From SFLA01 sp045595785 (lineage in GTDB: Bacteria; Bacillota; Clostridia; Oscillospirales; CAG-382), in assembly GCA_045595785.1 (NCBI GenBank), contig JAZOBE010000009.1:30058-94057 (forward strand): a stretch of DNA of 64,000 nt. Direction: 5' to 3'. The translations under genes and the position numbers were made by a program. The first letter of the stretch is position 1. Each line of letters opens with the position of its first letter. The notes beneath the pieces are model-generated. The model saw nothing but the letters and a program-made list of their open reading frames with translations. It was not told where the DNA came from and made no database searches. Positions 17,208 to 25,756 of this stretch are shown one piece after another.

Positions 17208-19604
17208 ATGAAATACAATTACAAAGAGTATGAATCCCATTGGCAGAAAAAGTGGGAGGACGACAAGGTTTTTGTCTGTGATATAGACAAAAGCAAAAAG
17301 AAGTTTTACGGTCTGGTAGAGTTTCCCTACCCCTCCGGTGCAGGCATGCACGTTGGCCACATAAAGGCATACGGCGGACTTGAGGTTATTACCCGTAAAA
17401 AGCGTATGGAGGGATACAACGTTCTGTTCCCTATCGGCTTTGATGCGTTTGGTCTGCCTACCGAAAACTACGCTATAAAGACAAACACCCACCCCAGAGT
17501 GGTTACCGATAACAATATTGCAAAGTTTACATCCCAGATGAAGCGTGTGGGCTTTGGCTTTGACTGGACGAGAGTTATTGATACCACCGAAGAGGACTAT
17601 TACAAGTGGACCCAGTGGATATTCCTTAAGCTGTTTGAAAACGGTCTTGTTTTCCGTGATAAGGCGCTGGTAAACTATTGTCCCTCCTGCCGCTGCGTGC
17701 TTTCCAACGAGGACAGCCAGGGCGGTAAGTGCGATATCTGCCACAGCGACGTTGTGCAGAAATCCAAGGACGTTTGGTACTTAAGAATAACCAAATATGC
17801 AGACAAGCTGCTGCAGGGTCTTAAGGACGTTGATTATCTGCCCAACATCGTTCTCCAGCAGGAAAACTGGATCGGTAAGAGTGAAGGCGCATTTGCCAAC
17901 TTCAAGCTTAAAGAGGTTGACGAGTGCTTACGTATCTACACCACCAGACCCGACACTATGTTCGGCGTAACCTTTATGGTTATGGCTCCCGAGCATCCTC
18001 TCCTTGACAAATATGCAGACAAAATAACCAATATGGACGCTGTTCTTGAATACCGCGCCCTTTGCGCAAAGAAGACCGAGTTTGAGCGCACCCAGCTTAA
18101 CAAGGACAAGACCGGCGTTAAGCTTGAAGGCCTTACGGCTATCAATCCCCTTTCCGGCAAAGAGGTGCCTATATTTATTTCCGATTACGTTATGATGGGC
18201 TACGGCACCGGCGCGATTATGGCTGTACCCGCACACGATGACAGAGACTTTGAGTTTGCACGCAAGTTCGGTGTGGATATAATTCCCGTTATCAAGGGCG
18301 GCGACGGTGAGAGCGCTTATACCGGTGACGGAGAAATGATAAACTCTGAATTCCTCAACGGAATTTCCAATAAGAAGGACGCTGTAAGCGCCGCTATAAA
18401 GGTGCTGGAGGAAAAGGGTCTGGGCGAGGGCGGTACCCAGTTTAAGATGAAGGACTGGGCGTTTAACCGTCAGCGTTACTGGGGTGAGCCTATTCCTATC
18501 GTTCACTGCGAGCATTGCGGTGACGTGGCTGTGCCTTATGGTGAACTTCCCCTCCGCCTCCCCGATATGGAGCAGTTTGTTCCCGGCGAGGGCGGTGAAA
18601 GCCCTCTTGCAAAGGTTGAAAGTTTTGTTAACTGCGTTTGCCCCAAGTGCGGCAGAGACGCAAAGCGTGAGACGGATACCATGCCTCAGTGGGCAGGATC
18701 AAGCTGGTACTTCCTCCGTTATCTTGACCCCAAGAACAAGGACGAATTCTGTTCCAAGGAAGCACTGGATTACTGGATGCCCGTTGACTGGTACAACGGC
18801 GGCATGGAGCACGTTACCCGCCACATGATCTATTCCCGTTTCTGGCACCGCTTCCTTTACGATATCGGTGAGGTAAACACTCCCGAGCCTTACGCAAAGC
18901 GTACCGCGCAGGGTCTTATTCTCGGCCCCGACGGTGAGAAGATGTCCAAATCCCGCGGAAACGTTGTTGACCCTAACGAGATAGTTGACAAGTTCGGCGC
19001 AGACGTTCTCCGTGTGTATATAATGTTTATGGGCGATTATGAGAAGGCGTCCCCCTGGAACGATTCTTCCGTACGCGGCTGTAAGCGTTTCCTTGACAGA
19101 GTTGCAGGTATGGCAGAGCTGCCCGGCGTTGCATCCGATTCCGCAAGTGAATCCGCCATCCATAAGCTGATAAAGAAGGTTTCAAGCGATATTGATAATA
19201 TGAAGTTCAACACCGCCATCGCCGCGATGATGACATATATCAACACCGTTTACGAAAAGAACGCTATAAACCGTGATGAGCTCAAGATTTTTGTAAAGCT
19301 GCTGGCACCCTTTGCACCTCACCTTGCAGAGGAAATGTGGCATGACCTTGGCGAAAGCACTTACGTTTCTCTCGCTCCTTGGCCCGTACACGACGAGAGC
19401 AAGACGGTTGACAACACCGTTGAGATCGCAGTGCAGTTCCTCGGCAAGCTTAAGGGCACGGTTGTCGTTCCTGCTGATGCTGACGAGGACACCGCGTGGG
19501 AGATCGTATCCGCATCCGGCGTGCTTGACCAGGCGCTGGAAGGCAAGACTATCGTAAAGAAGATATATGTTAAAGGCAGAATCTTCAACGTAGTCGCTCG
19601 GTAA
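17208..19604 (+). CDS. leuS: Leucyl-tRNA synthetase
   Basis: A 798-residue class I synthetase that charges tRNA-Leu. The start at 17208 has AGGTGA 7 bases upstream; an upstream in-frame TTG lies in repeat-flanking sequence and is not preferred. The HIGH-type motif is HVGH in PYPSGAGMHVGH, and the KMSKS loop is GEKMSKSRGN. Zinc-type cysteine pairs occur in NYCPSC...CDICH, and the CP1 editing domain includes MMGYGTGAIMAVPAHDDRD. No T-box leader is visible upstream; the space is occupied by repeat E4. Confidence 0.97.
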   Translation: MKYNYKEYESHWQKKWEDDKVFVCDIDKSKKKFYGLVEFPYPSGAGMHVGHIKAYGGLEVITRKKRMEGYNVLFPIGFDAFGLPTENYAIKTNTHPRVVTDNNIAKFTSQMKRVGFGFDWTRVIDTTEEDYYKWTQWIFLKLFENGLVFRDKALVNYCPSCRCVLSNEDSQGGKCDICHSDVVQKSKDVWYLRITKYADKLLQGLKDVDYLPNIVLQQENWIGKSEGAFANFKLKEVDECLRIYTTRPDTMFGVTFMVMAPEHPLLDKYADKITNMDAVLEYRALCAKKTEFERTQLNKDKTGVKLEGLTAINPLSGKEVPIFISDYVMMGYGTGAIMAVPAHDDRDFEFARKFGVDIIPVIKGGDGESAYTGDGEMINSEFLNGISNKKDAVSAAIKVLEEKGLGEGGTQFKMKDWAFNRQRYWGEPIPIVHCEHCGDVAVPYGELPLRLPDMEQFVPGEGGESPLAKVESFVNCVCPKCGRDAKRETDTMPQWAGSSWYFLRYLDPKNKDEFCSKEALDYWMPVDWYNGGMEHVTRHMIYSRFWHRFLYDIGEVNTPEPYAKRTAQGLILGPDGEKMSKSRGNVVDPNEIVDKFGADVLRVYIMFMGDYEKASPWNDSSVRGCKRFLDRVAGMAELPGVASDSASESAIHKLIKKVSSDIDNMKFNTAIAAMMTYINTVYEKNAINRDELKIFVKLLAPFAPHLAEEMWHDLGESTYVSLAPWPVHDESKTVDNTVEIAVQFLGKLKGTVVVPADADEDTAWEIVSASGVLDQALEGKTIVKKIYVKGRIFNVVAR

Positions 19605-19606
19605 GT

Positions 19607-19785
19607 CGGGCGTGTATCTTGGGTCAGACCAAAAACGCAAAAGATACAATAAAATGTATCGAAAACCGTAGGGGACGGCGTCCCCGACGTCCCGAAAACA
19701 AATAAAACTGCAGGAATCCGCTTGATGCGGATTCCTTTCATTTTATGTTCGCGTTTTTGTTCTGATTTGTTTTACCATCGCTCCC
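19607..19785. repeat. Composite intergenic repeat E5
   Basis: The ends are CAGACCAAAAACGCA and CGCGTTTTTGTTCTG in inverted orientation. The core (about 19640-19740) shares ACAATAAA...GTATCGAAAACCG, a GGGGACGGCG palindrome and a GGAATCCGC/GCGGATTCC hairpin with copy E13 at 56693-56920. The 37 bases at 19664-19700 match 42709-42745 inside the RAYT gene at 36 positions. It starts 2 bases after the leuS stop. Confidence 0.8.
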
Positions 19786-19820
19786 TTCAGGCCATTTGCT
19801 TCGGTTAATTGTTGACGTTG

Positions 19821-19892
19821 GTGTAGTGCGAACAGTTTGCGGGAGGGGAACGCAAAGCGTTAAACCCCTCCCCTACAGTTATCGAAACACCG
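19821..19892. repeat. Intergenic palindromic repeat, family D, copy 1
   Basis: Conserved flanks GTGCGAACAGTTTGCGG and CCCTACA.TTATCGAAACA enclose a palindrome with arms GGGAGGGG and CCCCTCCC. The same flanks enclose a different palindrome at 52278-52337, and the left flank alone occurs near 25709. A promoter starts 10 bp downstream. Confidence 0.6.
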
Positions 19893-19901
19893 TAACATTT
19901 C

Positions 19902-19930
19902 TTGACATTTGCTCTTTTTACATATATAAT
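19902..19930 (+). promoter_or_regulatory. Promoter of the 255-residue membrane protein gene
   Basis: TTGACA-N17-TATAAT, an exact consensus match, 30 bp before the ATG at 19960. Confidence 0.8.
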
Positions 19931-19959
19931 ACCCCTATAAAAACAACGGAGGAACAACT

Positions 19960-20727
19960 ATGGATACCGTAAACACTCCCGTACAGAAAAAACCCTTTCC
20001 CATTGCGGCGATTGGATTTATACTGCTTGCGCTCACATTTATGTTTCAGGCGCTTTCCCCGCTGCTCACTTATGTTTTTAACACCCGCCCTGCCGAACAT
20101 TTCTCTCTTTTAGACAGGTTTGACATTCCCATACTGTTGATACAGTTGGTTCTGATAGCATTTACCGTTTCGCTGGTGTGCATGCTTTTTATCGGAAAGA
20201 ACAACATCGTTGTCTTTGTTTGTCTTTTGGGTATGTCCCTTTGGCATGTGGGCACTGCAGTGCAGGATCTGTTTAACTATATTCAAGCCTTTAAGATGTA
20301 CGGCGAGTTTGATGCTATTCCTCCCCGTTTTCTCACCTCGCTGATAACCTCATTGGTTTCAAATGCAGCCATAACCATTTGCGGATTCCTCGGTTTCCTT
20401 ATACTTGCCCTTGCCGCCCTTTTTGCTTACAAGGGCAAAAAAAAGCTTACTTTGATATGGATTCTTGCCACGGTGCTGTTTGCCGTTCCCCTTGTAATTT
20501 CCGTCTTGGCAACGATTTCCTACGCTGTGTCCCTTTTTTCCGATTGGAAACTTTTCATTTATTGGATCGATAAGATTATAAAGCACCTTGCTTTTCCTCC
20601 CTTCGGACATAATCTTAACAACCTCGCCTACAACGTGGCTACGGGTTTCATTTCCATTGCCGTAAATCTGCTTCTTGTTATCAATTCCGCTTTGCTGGGA
20701 TTGCATTTTAAGAAAATATCACAATAA
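19960..20727 (+). CDS. Polytopic membrane protein of unknown function
   Basis: I do not recognise this 255-residue protein. About six hydrophobic segments are visible (roughly residues 15-37, 52-75, 82-100, 125-152, 163-187 and 220-245) with short polar loops. There is no enzymatic motif. GGAGG lies before the ATG. It forms its own transcription unit, with a consensus promoter 30 bp upstream and a terminator 17 bp downstream, so it is expressed independently of leuS. It could be a lineage-specific envelope protein. Confidence 0.72.
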   Translation: MDTVNTPVQKKPFPIAAIGFILLALTFMFQALSPLLTYVFNTRPAEHFSLLDRFDIPILLIQLVLIAFTVSLVCMLFIGKNNIVVFVCLLGMSLWHVGTAVQDLFNYIQAFKMYGEFDAIPPRFLTSLITSLVSNAAITICGFLGFLILALAALFAYKGKKKLTLIWILATVLFAVPLVISVLATISYAVSLFSDWKLFIYWIDKIIKHLAFPPFGHNLNNLAYNVATGFISIAVNLLLVINSALLGLHFKKISQ

Positions 20728-20743
20728 AAGATTGCCCTTGCAT

Positions 20744-20778
20744 CAAAAGGAATCCGTTTAATACGGGTTCCTTTTTTG
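20744..20778 (+). terminator. Terminator after the membrane protein gene
   Basis: The arms AAGGAATCCGT and ACGGGTTCCTT (one G-T pair) are followed by TTTTTT. The stem resembles the GGAATCCGC terminator-like module of repeats E5 and E13. Confidence 0.82.
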
Positions 20779-20839
20779 TTATAAACTTTGATACACAAAT
20801 ATACCTATCAAAACTTTAACCAAAATTTATAACTTTATA

Positions 20840-20868
20840 TTGACAAACCCGTAAACGTGTGGTAAAAT
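20840..20868 (+). promoter_or_regulatory. Promoter of the response-regulator operon
   Basis: TTGACA-N17-TAAAAT, 58 bp before the start codon at 20927. Confidence 0.75.
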
Positions 20869-20926
20869 GCAATTGCAAGATAAACGAAGGTTTATAAGCA
20901 AATTGAAAACGGAGGTAAACTATATT

Positions 20927-21616
20927 ATGACAAAAGTTTTGGTTATAGACGATGATAACAACATTTGCGAGCTATTGCGCATGTATCTTGAGAAAGAGGG
21001 ATACGAGGTACGCACCGCAAACAACGGGCAGGAGGGCGTAAACCTTTTCCGTATGTATGAGCCGGATATGGTTCTGCTGGATATTATGATGCCGGTTAAG
21101 GACGGCTGGCAGACCTGCAGAGAGATCCGTGAGCATTCCTCCAAGCCTATAATAATGATAACCGCAAAGGGAGAGACTATAGACAAGGTGCTGGGGCTTG
21201 AGCTGGGCGCAGACGATTTTATAGTTAAGCCCTTGGATATGAAAGAGGTGTTCGCACGCATCAAGGCAGTGCTCCGCAGATACGTTAACCGCGACACTTC
21301 CGACGGAGAGCTTATCCGTTTTGAAAATCTTGAGATATCCAGACAAAAGTACGAGCTTAAGATAAAGGGCAAAGCAGTTGACCTGCCTCCCAAGGAATTG
21401 GAGCTGATATACTTCCTTGCCACCAACTACAACCGTGTGTTTACCAGAGACCAGCTGCTTGATAAGGTTTGGGGCTTTGATTATCTGGGCGACAGCCGCA
21501 CCGTCGACGTACACATCAAGCGTCTCCGTGAGAAGCTGGAGGGCGCATCCGAAAAATGGGCGTTAAAGACCGTTTGGGGCGTAGGCTATAAGTTTGAGGT
21601 AACTGCTGAAGAATGA
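20927..21616 (+). CDS. OmpR/PhoB-family response regulator
   Basis: A 229-residue DNA-binding response regulator. The receiver domain (about 1-118) has the acidic pair DDD near residue 8, the phosphoacceptor aspartate in LLDIMMPVKDGW and the conserved lysine in DDFIVKPLD. The winged-helix output domain (about 130-229) has FTRDQLLDKVWGFDYLGDSRTVDVHIKRLR. GGAGG supports the ATG at 20927. No sensor kinase is adjacent; the gene downstream encodes a small membrane protein that overlaps it by 4 bases. The signal and regulon are unknown. Confidence 0.93.
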   Translation: MTKVLVIDDDNNICELLRMYLEKEGYEVRTANNGQEGVNLFRMYEPDMVLLDIMMPVKDGWQTCREIREHSSKPIIMITAKGETIDKVLGLELGADDFIVKPLDMKEVFARIKAVLRRYVNRDTSDGELIRFENLEISRQKYELKIKGKAVDLPPKELELIYFLATNYNRVFTRDQLLDKVWGFDYLGDSRTVDVHIKRLREKLEGASEKWALKTVWGVGYKFEVTAEE

Positions 21617-22116
21617 AAGACTACTCTGTAACCTACCGCATAAGCCCTGCGCTGTTTGCGGAATACTGCTATTTTTCGCTTTTCCGTATGAAATATTACC
21701 GCGTTGCAAGATCGCTGGGTCTGGCAGCTCTTGCCTGCGCCGGAATAATTACCGCGGTGCTGGGTTTCCTGTACAAGGACATGAATATCGCCATTTTCGG
21801 CGCTGTTATTACACTTATTACGGTGATGATACCCTTCGTACAAAAGAAGTTTATTAAAAGCCGTTACAAGCTGGTTTACGGAAAAGAGCTTACCAAATAT
21901 ACCGCCTCCTTTGGGAACAGCGGCGGTTTCACCCTCTCTGCAGGAGAGATAACCGAAAAATACGGCAAGCAGGATATTACCGTCATTTATCTTATAAAAG
22001 GCGGATATGCCGTGAATACTAACAGAGGAACCTTCCTCGTTCCTCTGGCAGACACTCTGCCTGACATAGAGTGGTTCAAAAAAACATACGGCAAAAAATT
22101 CAAAAAATGCATTTAA
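21613..22116 (+). CDS. YcxB-like membrane protein
   Basis: A 167-residue protein with two adjacent hydrophobic segments (about 38-58 and 60-77) and a C-terminal soluble domain. The layout of a YRISPALFAEYCYFSLF-type N-terminus, a membrane hairpin, and a domain ending GTFLVPLADTLPD resembles YcxB-like proteins of Firmicutes, whose function is unknown. It overlaps the response regulator stop (ATGA), so the two are translationally coupled. That may mark it as a partner or target of the regulator. Confidence 0.7.
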   Translation: MKDYSVTYRISPALFAEYCYFSLFRMKYYRVARSLGLAALACAGIITAVLGFLYKDMNIAIFGAVITLITVMIPFVQKKFIKSRYKLVYGKELTKYTASFGNSGGFTLSAGEITEKYGKQDITVIYLIKGGYAVNTNRGTFLVPLADTLPDIEWFKKTYGKKFKKCI

Positions 22117-22134
22117 CAAAAGGAATGTTTTAAT

Positions 22135-23610
22135 ATGCAAAGAGAAAGCGGAGTTTTGCTTAACATCTCCTCTCTGCCGGGAAAATACGGTATTGGTAAA
22201 TTCGGCAGTGAGGCAGTCGCTTTTGCTCACTTTATAAAAGAGATGGGCTTTACCCGTTGGCAGGTACTGCCCTTTAACCCTCTGGGCCCCGGCGAGTGTC
22301 CTTATGCGTCCCCCAGCGCCTTTGCGGGAAACATATTGTATATCTCTCCCGATATGCTGGCAGAGGACGGATATATTACCCCTGCAGACGCACGGGAATG
22401 TGAATATCACGGAAGTAAGCACGTTGCCGATTACGAGTTTGCACAAGAAAAAATTATAGATCTCCTTGAAAAAGCCTATGCAGGTCTTACGGAGACGGGA
22501 AAGAGATCCTTTTACCCTCTGCTTGACGAGCAGGTACAAGCCTACTGCCGTTTTATGGCGTTAAAGGACAAGCACGAAAACGCTCCCTTTTTTGAATGGG
22601 GCGAGGATTCTTACCCCGAAAAAGCCGACCCCGACGAGGACAGAGTAAACTTTTACGCCTTTACCCAATGTATGTTTTTTGACCAGTGGGCGAGAACCAA
22701 GGCAAAAATCAACGATATCGGCGTAAAGATCATCGGTGATATTCCCATTTACGTTTATTCCGATTCGGCTGACGTTTGGGCGAACCACAAGGTTTTCCAA
22801 ATAAACGAGGATTTTTCCCTTTCCAAGGTGGCAGGCGCACCTCCCGATTATTTCAGTGAGGACGGTCAGCTTTGGGGAAATCCTTTATATGATTGGGACT
22901 ATATTGCATCCACCGGGTTTGACTGGTGGTGCAAGCGTATAAAAGCCAGTATGGCGCTGTATGATACCGTGCGTATCGACCATTTCCGCGGACTTGCCTC
23001 CTATTGGGCGGTGGACGGAAAGGAAGAGACGGCGCGAAACGGAAGCTGGGAAAAGGGTCCCGGCAAGCCGCTGTTTGATGCTATTGAAAAATCCGTACCC
23101 GAGGCGGACATTATTGCAGAAGACCTTGGGGAGTTCGGTGAGGACGTTATTCAGCTGCTTAAGGACACGGGCTTTGGCGGTATGCGTATAATCCAGTTTG
23201 GCTTTGACCCTACCGACCATTCCACACACCTGCCCCACAACCATCCCGTTAACTCGGTGGCGTATACCGGCACCCATGATAACGATACACTTCTTGGCTG
23301 GCTGTATTCCGCAAGCGAGGAAGAAAGACGGTTTGCGCTGGAATACTGCCGTTTCGGCGGCGGAGATTGGGGAAAGGGCGGACCCGACGCACCTGCGGTG
23401 TGGAGTATTATTCAGACACTTTGGCACTCCCCCTCGTTCCTTGCAGTGCTTCCCGTTCAGGATATGCTGGGATTCGGCGAGGACGCCAGAATGAACAGGC
23501 CCGGTGTTCCCGAAGGACAGTGGCGGTTCAGAGCCACGTGGGAATTTCTGAATATGGTAAACAAAGAAAAGTATGCCCACCTGAACAGAATCTGCTTCAG
23601 ATATAACTAA
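22135..23610 (+). CDS. malQ: 4-alpha-glucanotransferase (amylomaltase)
   Basis: A GH77 disproportionating enzyme of 491 residues that transfers alpha-1,4-glucan segments in maltodextrin or glycogen metabolism. The N-terminal motif SLPGKYGIGKFG is typical. The catalytic nucleophile aspartate is in VRIDHFRGL, the acid/base glutamate in IIAEDLG and the third carboxylate in GTHDNDT. AAAGGAA lies before the ATG, 18 bases after the YcxB-like gene. No other glycogen gene is adjacent. Confidence 0.95.
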   Translation: MQRESGVLLNISSLPGKYGIGKFGSEAVAFAHFIKEMGFTRWQVLPFNPLGPGECPYASPSAFAGNILYISPDMLAEDGYITPADARECEYHGSKHVADYEFAQEKIIDLLEKAYAGLTETGKRSFYPLLDEQVQAYCRFMALKDKHENAPFFEWGEDSYPEKADPDEDRVNFYAFTQCMFFDQWARTKAKINDIGVKIIGDIPIYVYSDSADVWANHKVFQINEDFSLSKVAGAPPDYFSEDGQLWGNPLYDWDYIASTGFDWWCKRIKASMALYDTVRIDHFRGLASYWAVDGKEETARNGSWEKGPGKPLFDAIEKSVPEADIIAEDLGEFGEDVIQLLKDTGFGGMRIIQFGFDPTDHSTHLPHNHPVNSVAYTGTHDNDTLLGWLYSASEEERRFALEYCRFGGGDWGKGGPDAPAVWSIIQTLWHSPSFLAVLPVQDMLGFGEDARMNRPGVPEGQWRFRATWEFLNMVNKEKYAHLNRICFRYN

Positions 23611-23619
23611 GAACACAAA

Positions 23620-23752
23620 GCAAACGCCGGATTTGGATGCAGAGCCAAAAACGCAACAAGTAAAAGGTTTCGATAATCGTAGGGACGAAGCGCACCCCAC
23701 AAATGCTAATTCGCATTTGCAGGGACCCCGCTACGGGCGTCCGTTTCAAAAA
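23620..23752. repeat. Composite intergenic repeat E6, partial
   Basis: The left end AACGCCGGATTTGGATGCAGAG plus CAAAAACGCA is clear, followed by a GGGACG palindrome half, an H hairpin (23693-23730) and CGGGCGTCC. No matching right end is seen before trmK, whose ATG lies 22 bp after the last recognisable module. Confidence 0.75.
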
Positions 23753-23773
23753 TATATTTTTGGATTATTTATT

Positions 23774-24409
23774 ATGATTTTACCAAAGTTGACCCCAAGG
23801 CTTCAAGCCGCCGCGGATATGATAGAATACGAGGAATCCATTATAGATATCGGCACCGACCACGGTTATTTGCCTATATATCTGCTTTTGGCAGGAAAAG
23901 CAAAAAGCGCCGTGGCGGCGGATATCCGCACAGGGCCCCTTGAAAACGCGAAAGATAATATTTTTTCATACGGGGTGGAGGTTTCCACCCTCCTTTCCAA
24001 TGGGTTTGAGCAGGTAACACAAAAATATTCCTGCGCTTTTGTATGCGGTATGGGCGGTGAGACTATTGCCGAAATTATTAAAAACGGCGCGCACGTTGCG
24101 CCTGATACTCTTGTGCTCCAGCCTATGACGGGGTGCGAGAAGCTGCGGAAATATCTGTTTGAAAACGGGTACGAGATAACCGACGAAAAATTCGTTTCCG
24201 AGGGAAGCAAGGTTTATTGTCTGATAAAAGCACAAAAAACCGGCAAAAATACGCCCTTTTCTTATTCCGACCTGTTTTTGGGAAAAATAAGACCCGAAGA
24301 CGGAGAGTTTGAAAAATGGAAACAAAAAATCCGCCTGCAGGCGCAAAAGCGCATGCTGGGCGGAGAGAATGAGAACGAAAAAGAGCTTGTTGCGTCCTGT
24401 GGGAAGTAA
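23774..24409 (+). CDS. trmK: tRNA (adenine(22)-N1)-methyltransferase TrmK
   Basis: A 211-residue SAM-dependent methyltransferase that makes m1A22 in tRNAs. The start LTPRLQAAADMI, the SAM-binding motif IIDIGTDHGYLPIYLL and AFVCGMGGETIAEII are diagnostic. The reading frame is open further upstream, but that extension would translate repeat E6, so the ATG at 23774 is chosen even though no clear Shine-Dalgarno precedes it. In many Firmicutes trmK neighbours rpoD or dnaG; that context is absent here. Confidence 0.9.
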   Translation: MILPKLTPRLQAAADMIEYEESIIDIGTDHGYLPIYLLLAGKAKSAVAADIRTGPLENAKDNIFSYGVEVSTLLSNGFEQVTQKYSCAFVCGMGGETIAEIIKNGAHVAPDTLVLQPMTGCEKLRKYLFENGYEITDEKFVSEGSKVYCLIKAQKTGKNTPFSYSDLFLGKIRPEDGEFEKWKQKIRLQAQKRMLGGENENEKELVASCGK

Positions 24410-24412
24410 CAA

Positions 24413-24586
24413 TCAGGTTTCAAGTTTTTCTTCCAGCTCTTTGAAGGCTCTCTTGATCTTTTCTGCCGGTGTTCTCTTTCTGTGACAGCACAAAACCATA
24501 CAAATGACCACAGCGCCTGCGGTGAGCCCGAGAAAATGTGCCAGCATAATACGGCGGATATCCTTTTTTCTGAAACAGCTTGTCAT
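24413..24586 (-). CDS. Small single-span membrane protein, hypothetical
   Basis: A 57-residue frame read from an ATG at 24586 (a GTG four codons upstream is possible); GAGGTG lies just before it on the minus strand. A basic N-terminus (SCFRKKDIRR) is followed by one hydrophobic segment (about 14-33) and a charged helical tail (PAEKIKRAFKELEEKLE). It converges on trmK with 3 bases between the stops. The composition is protein-like, but no family is recognised. Confidence 0.5.
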   Translation of the reverse strand: MTSCFRKKDIRRIMLAHFLGLTAGAVVICMVLCCHRKRTPAEKIKRAFKELEEKLET

Positions 24587-24689
24587 TTTATTAATCACCT
24601 CGGTAGGTATTCTGTGCGAAAATAAAGGGTTTTATGTAAAAAATTTAAGCAAAAAACAAGGAATTTCTTGATTTTTTCGAAAAAAACTG

Positions 24690-24718
24690 TTGACAAATCA
24701 AAACGATATATATATAAT
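24690..24718 (+). promoter_or_regulatory. Promoter of yceD-rpmF
   Basis: TTGACA-N17-TATAAT lies only 16 bp upstream of the preferred yceD ATG (24735), which implies a very short leader. Confidence 0.78.
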
Positions 24719-24734
24719 GAAAGGTACTGTGCAA

Positions 24735-25241
24735 ATGAAAATTAATATACTGCCGCTTCTGCGCGGAGAAAAAGCATTTATTCCATTTTCCTTTACAGCG
24801 GATATGCAAGGTGTTACCGAGGATATTACCGCAGGGGAATATGTTGCAACGGGAAAGCTTTCCAACTTTTCCGGCTATATGCTCCTTGAGGGAACGGTGT
24901 GTATGAAATTCAGCGCCGTCTGCGGACGTTGCGGTAAAAACACAGAGCATAAGATCGAGGCGCAGTTTTCCCGTCCGGTAGCCCAAGCCCTTAATGAGGA
25001 GGACGACGAATATATCATCGCCGCTGAGAATGGCGACGTGGATATTGACGAAGCTGTATCCGAAGCGGTTTATATGGAAATGCCGGTGCGCTTTTTATGC
25101 AAAGAATCTTGCAAGGGGTTATGCCCCGTTTGCGGAGCCGACCTTAACGACACATCTTGCTCCTGCGTCACGAAGGAAATCGACCCCAGGCTTGCAAAAT
25201 TACGGGAATATCTCGATAATATCGAGAATGAACAAGAATAA
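24735..25241 (+). CDS. yceD: YceD family protein (DUF177)
   Basis: A 168-residue DUF177 protein. One cysteine pair is in CGRCGKN and another in CKGLCPVCGADLN, the classic C-terminal YceD motif. The chosen ATG at 24735 lies downstream of the promoter; earlier in-frame starts overlap its -10 element. YceD is almost always encoded directly upstream of rpmF, as here, and is thought to act in rRNA or ribosome maturation. The gap to rpmF is 38 bp. Confidence 0.9.
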   Translation: MKINILPLLRGEKAFIPFSFTADMQGVTEDITAGEYVATGKLSNFSGYMLLEGTVCMKFSAVCGRCGKNTEHKIEAQFSRPVAQALNEEDDEYIIAAENGDVDIDEAVSEAVYMEMPVRFLCKESCKGLCPVCGADLNDTSCSCVTKEIDPRLAKLREYLDNIENEQE

Positions 25242-25279
25242 AAATAATTTTTACATAACTGATAAGGAGGCGTCTTAAA

Positions 25280-25462
25280 ATGGCAGTACCTAAGAGAAAA
25301 ACATCTAAAGCTCGCAGAGATAAGAGGCGTTCATCTACCTGGAAGCTCACCCTCCCCGGTATGACAAAGTGCCCCAAGTGCGGTGAATACGTGCTCAGCC
25401 ACAGAGTTTGCAAGAAGTGCGGAGTCTACGGCGGCAAGGAAGTTCTCACTGTAGAAGAATAA
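25280..25462 (+). CDS. rpmF: 50S ribosomal protein L32
   Basis: A 60-residue ribosomal protein with the N-terminal AVPKRKTSKARRDKRRS segment and a four-cysteine zinc ribbon (CPKC...CKKC), so it is the zinc-binding C+ form. AAGGAGG lies 10 bases before the ATG. It is cotranscribed with yceD and followed by a terminator. Confidence 0.97.
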   Translation: MAVPKRKTSKARRDKRRSSTWKLTLPGMTKCPKCGEYVLSHRVCKKCGVYGGKEVLTVEE

Positions 25463-25486
25463 GAAAGTTAAATTACCCACGAAAGA

Positions 25487-25527
25487 AAGGCTGTTGTATT
25501 GTTCTACCTACAACCGCCTTTTTTTAT
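25487..25527 (+). terminator. Terminator after rpmF
   Basis: The arms AGGCTGTTGTA and TACAACCGCCT (one mismatch) are followed by TTTTTTT. Confidence 0.8.
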
Positions 25528-25539
25528 TCAAATCAAGTT

Positions 25540-25675
25540 GGAACGCATCTATTTGATGCAGAGCCAAAAACGCAAAATATAATATAGTTTTTGTAAACGT
25601 CTTTACTTCGCCGGCTGTGGATTATACAGCACGGTCGTAAAGAACGTTTTCTGCATTTGAAAGCCCTGCGTCCAT
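25540..25675. repeat. Composite intergenic repeat E7, minimal form
   Basis: The left end GGAACGCATC...GATGCAGAGC plus CAAAAACGCAA and the right end GTTTTTG, long hairpin and TTCTGCATTTG...CTGCGTCC are separated by only about a dozen bases (AATATAATATAG). There is no H hairpin or GGGACG module. Copy E8 at 29065-29209 has the same minimal core in inverted orientation. Confidence 0.8.
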
Positions 25676-25756
25676 CAGACAATCAGTATTATAGACAATT
25701 GTTTCGTGCGAACAGTTTGATAACACCCACAGCTACAATCTTAAAGGATTATAAAA

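Noticed and set aside
23633..23773. N-terminal extension of trmK by 47 codons
   Set aside because: It is repeat E6 sequence; family proteins begin near LTPRL.
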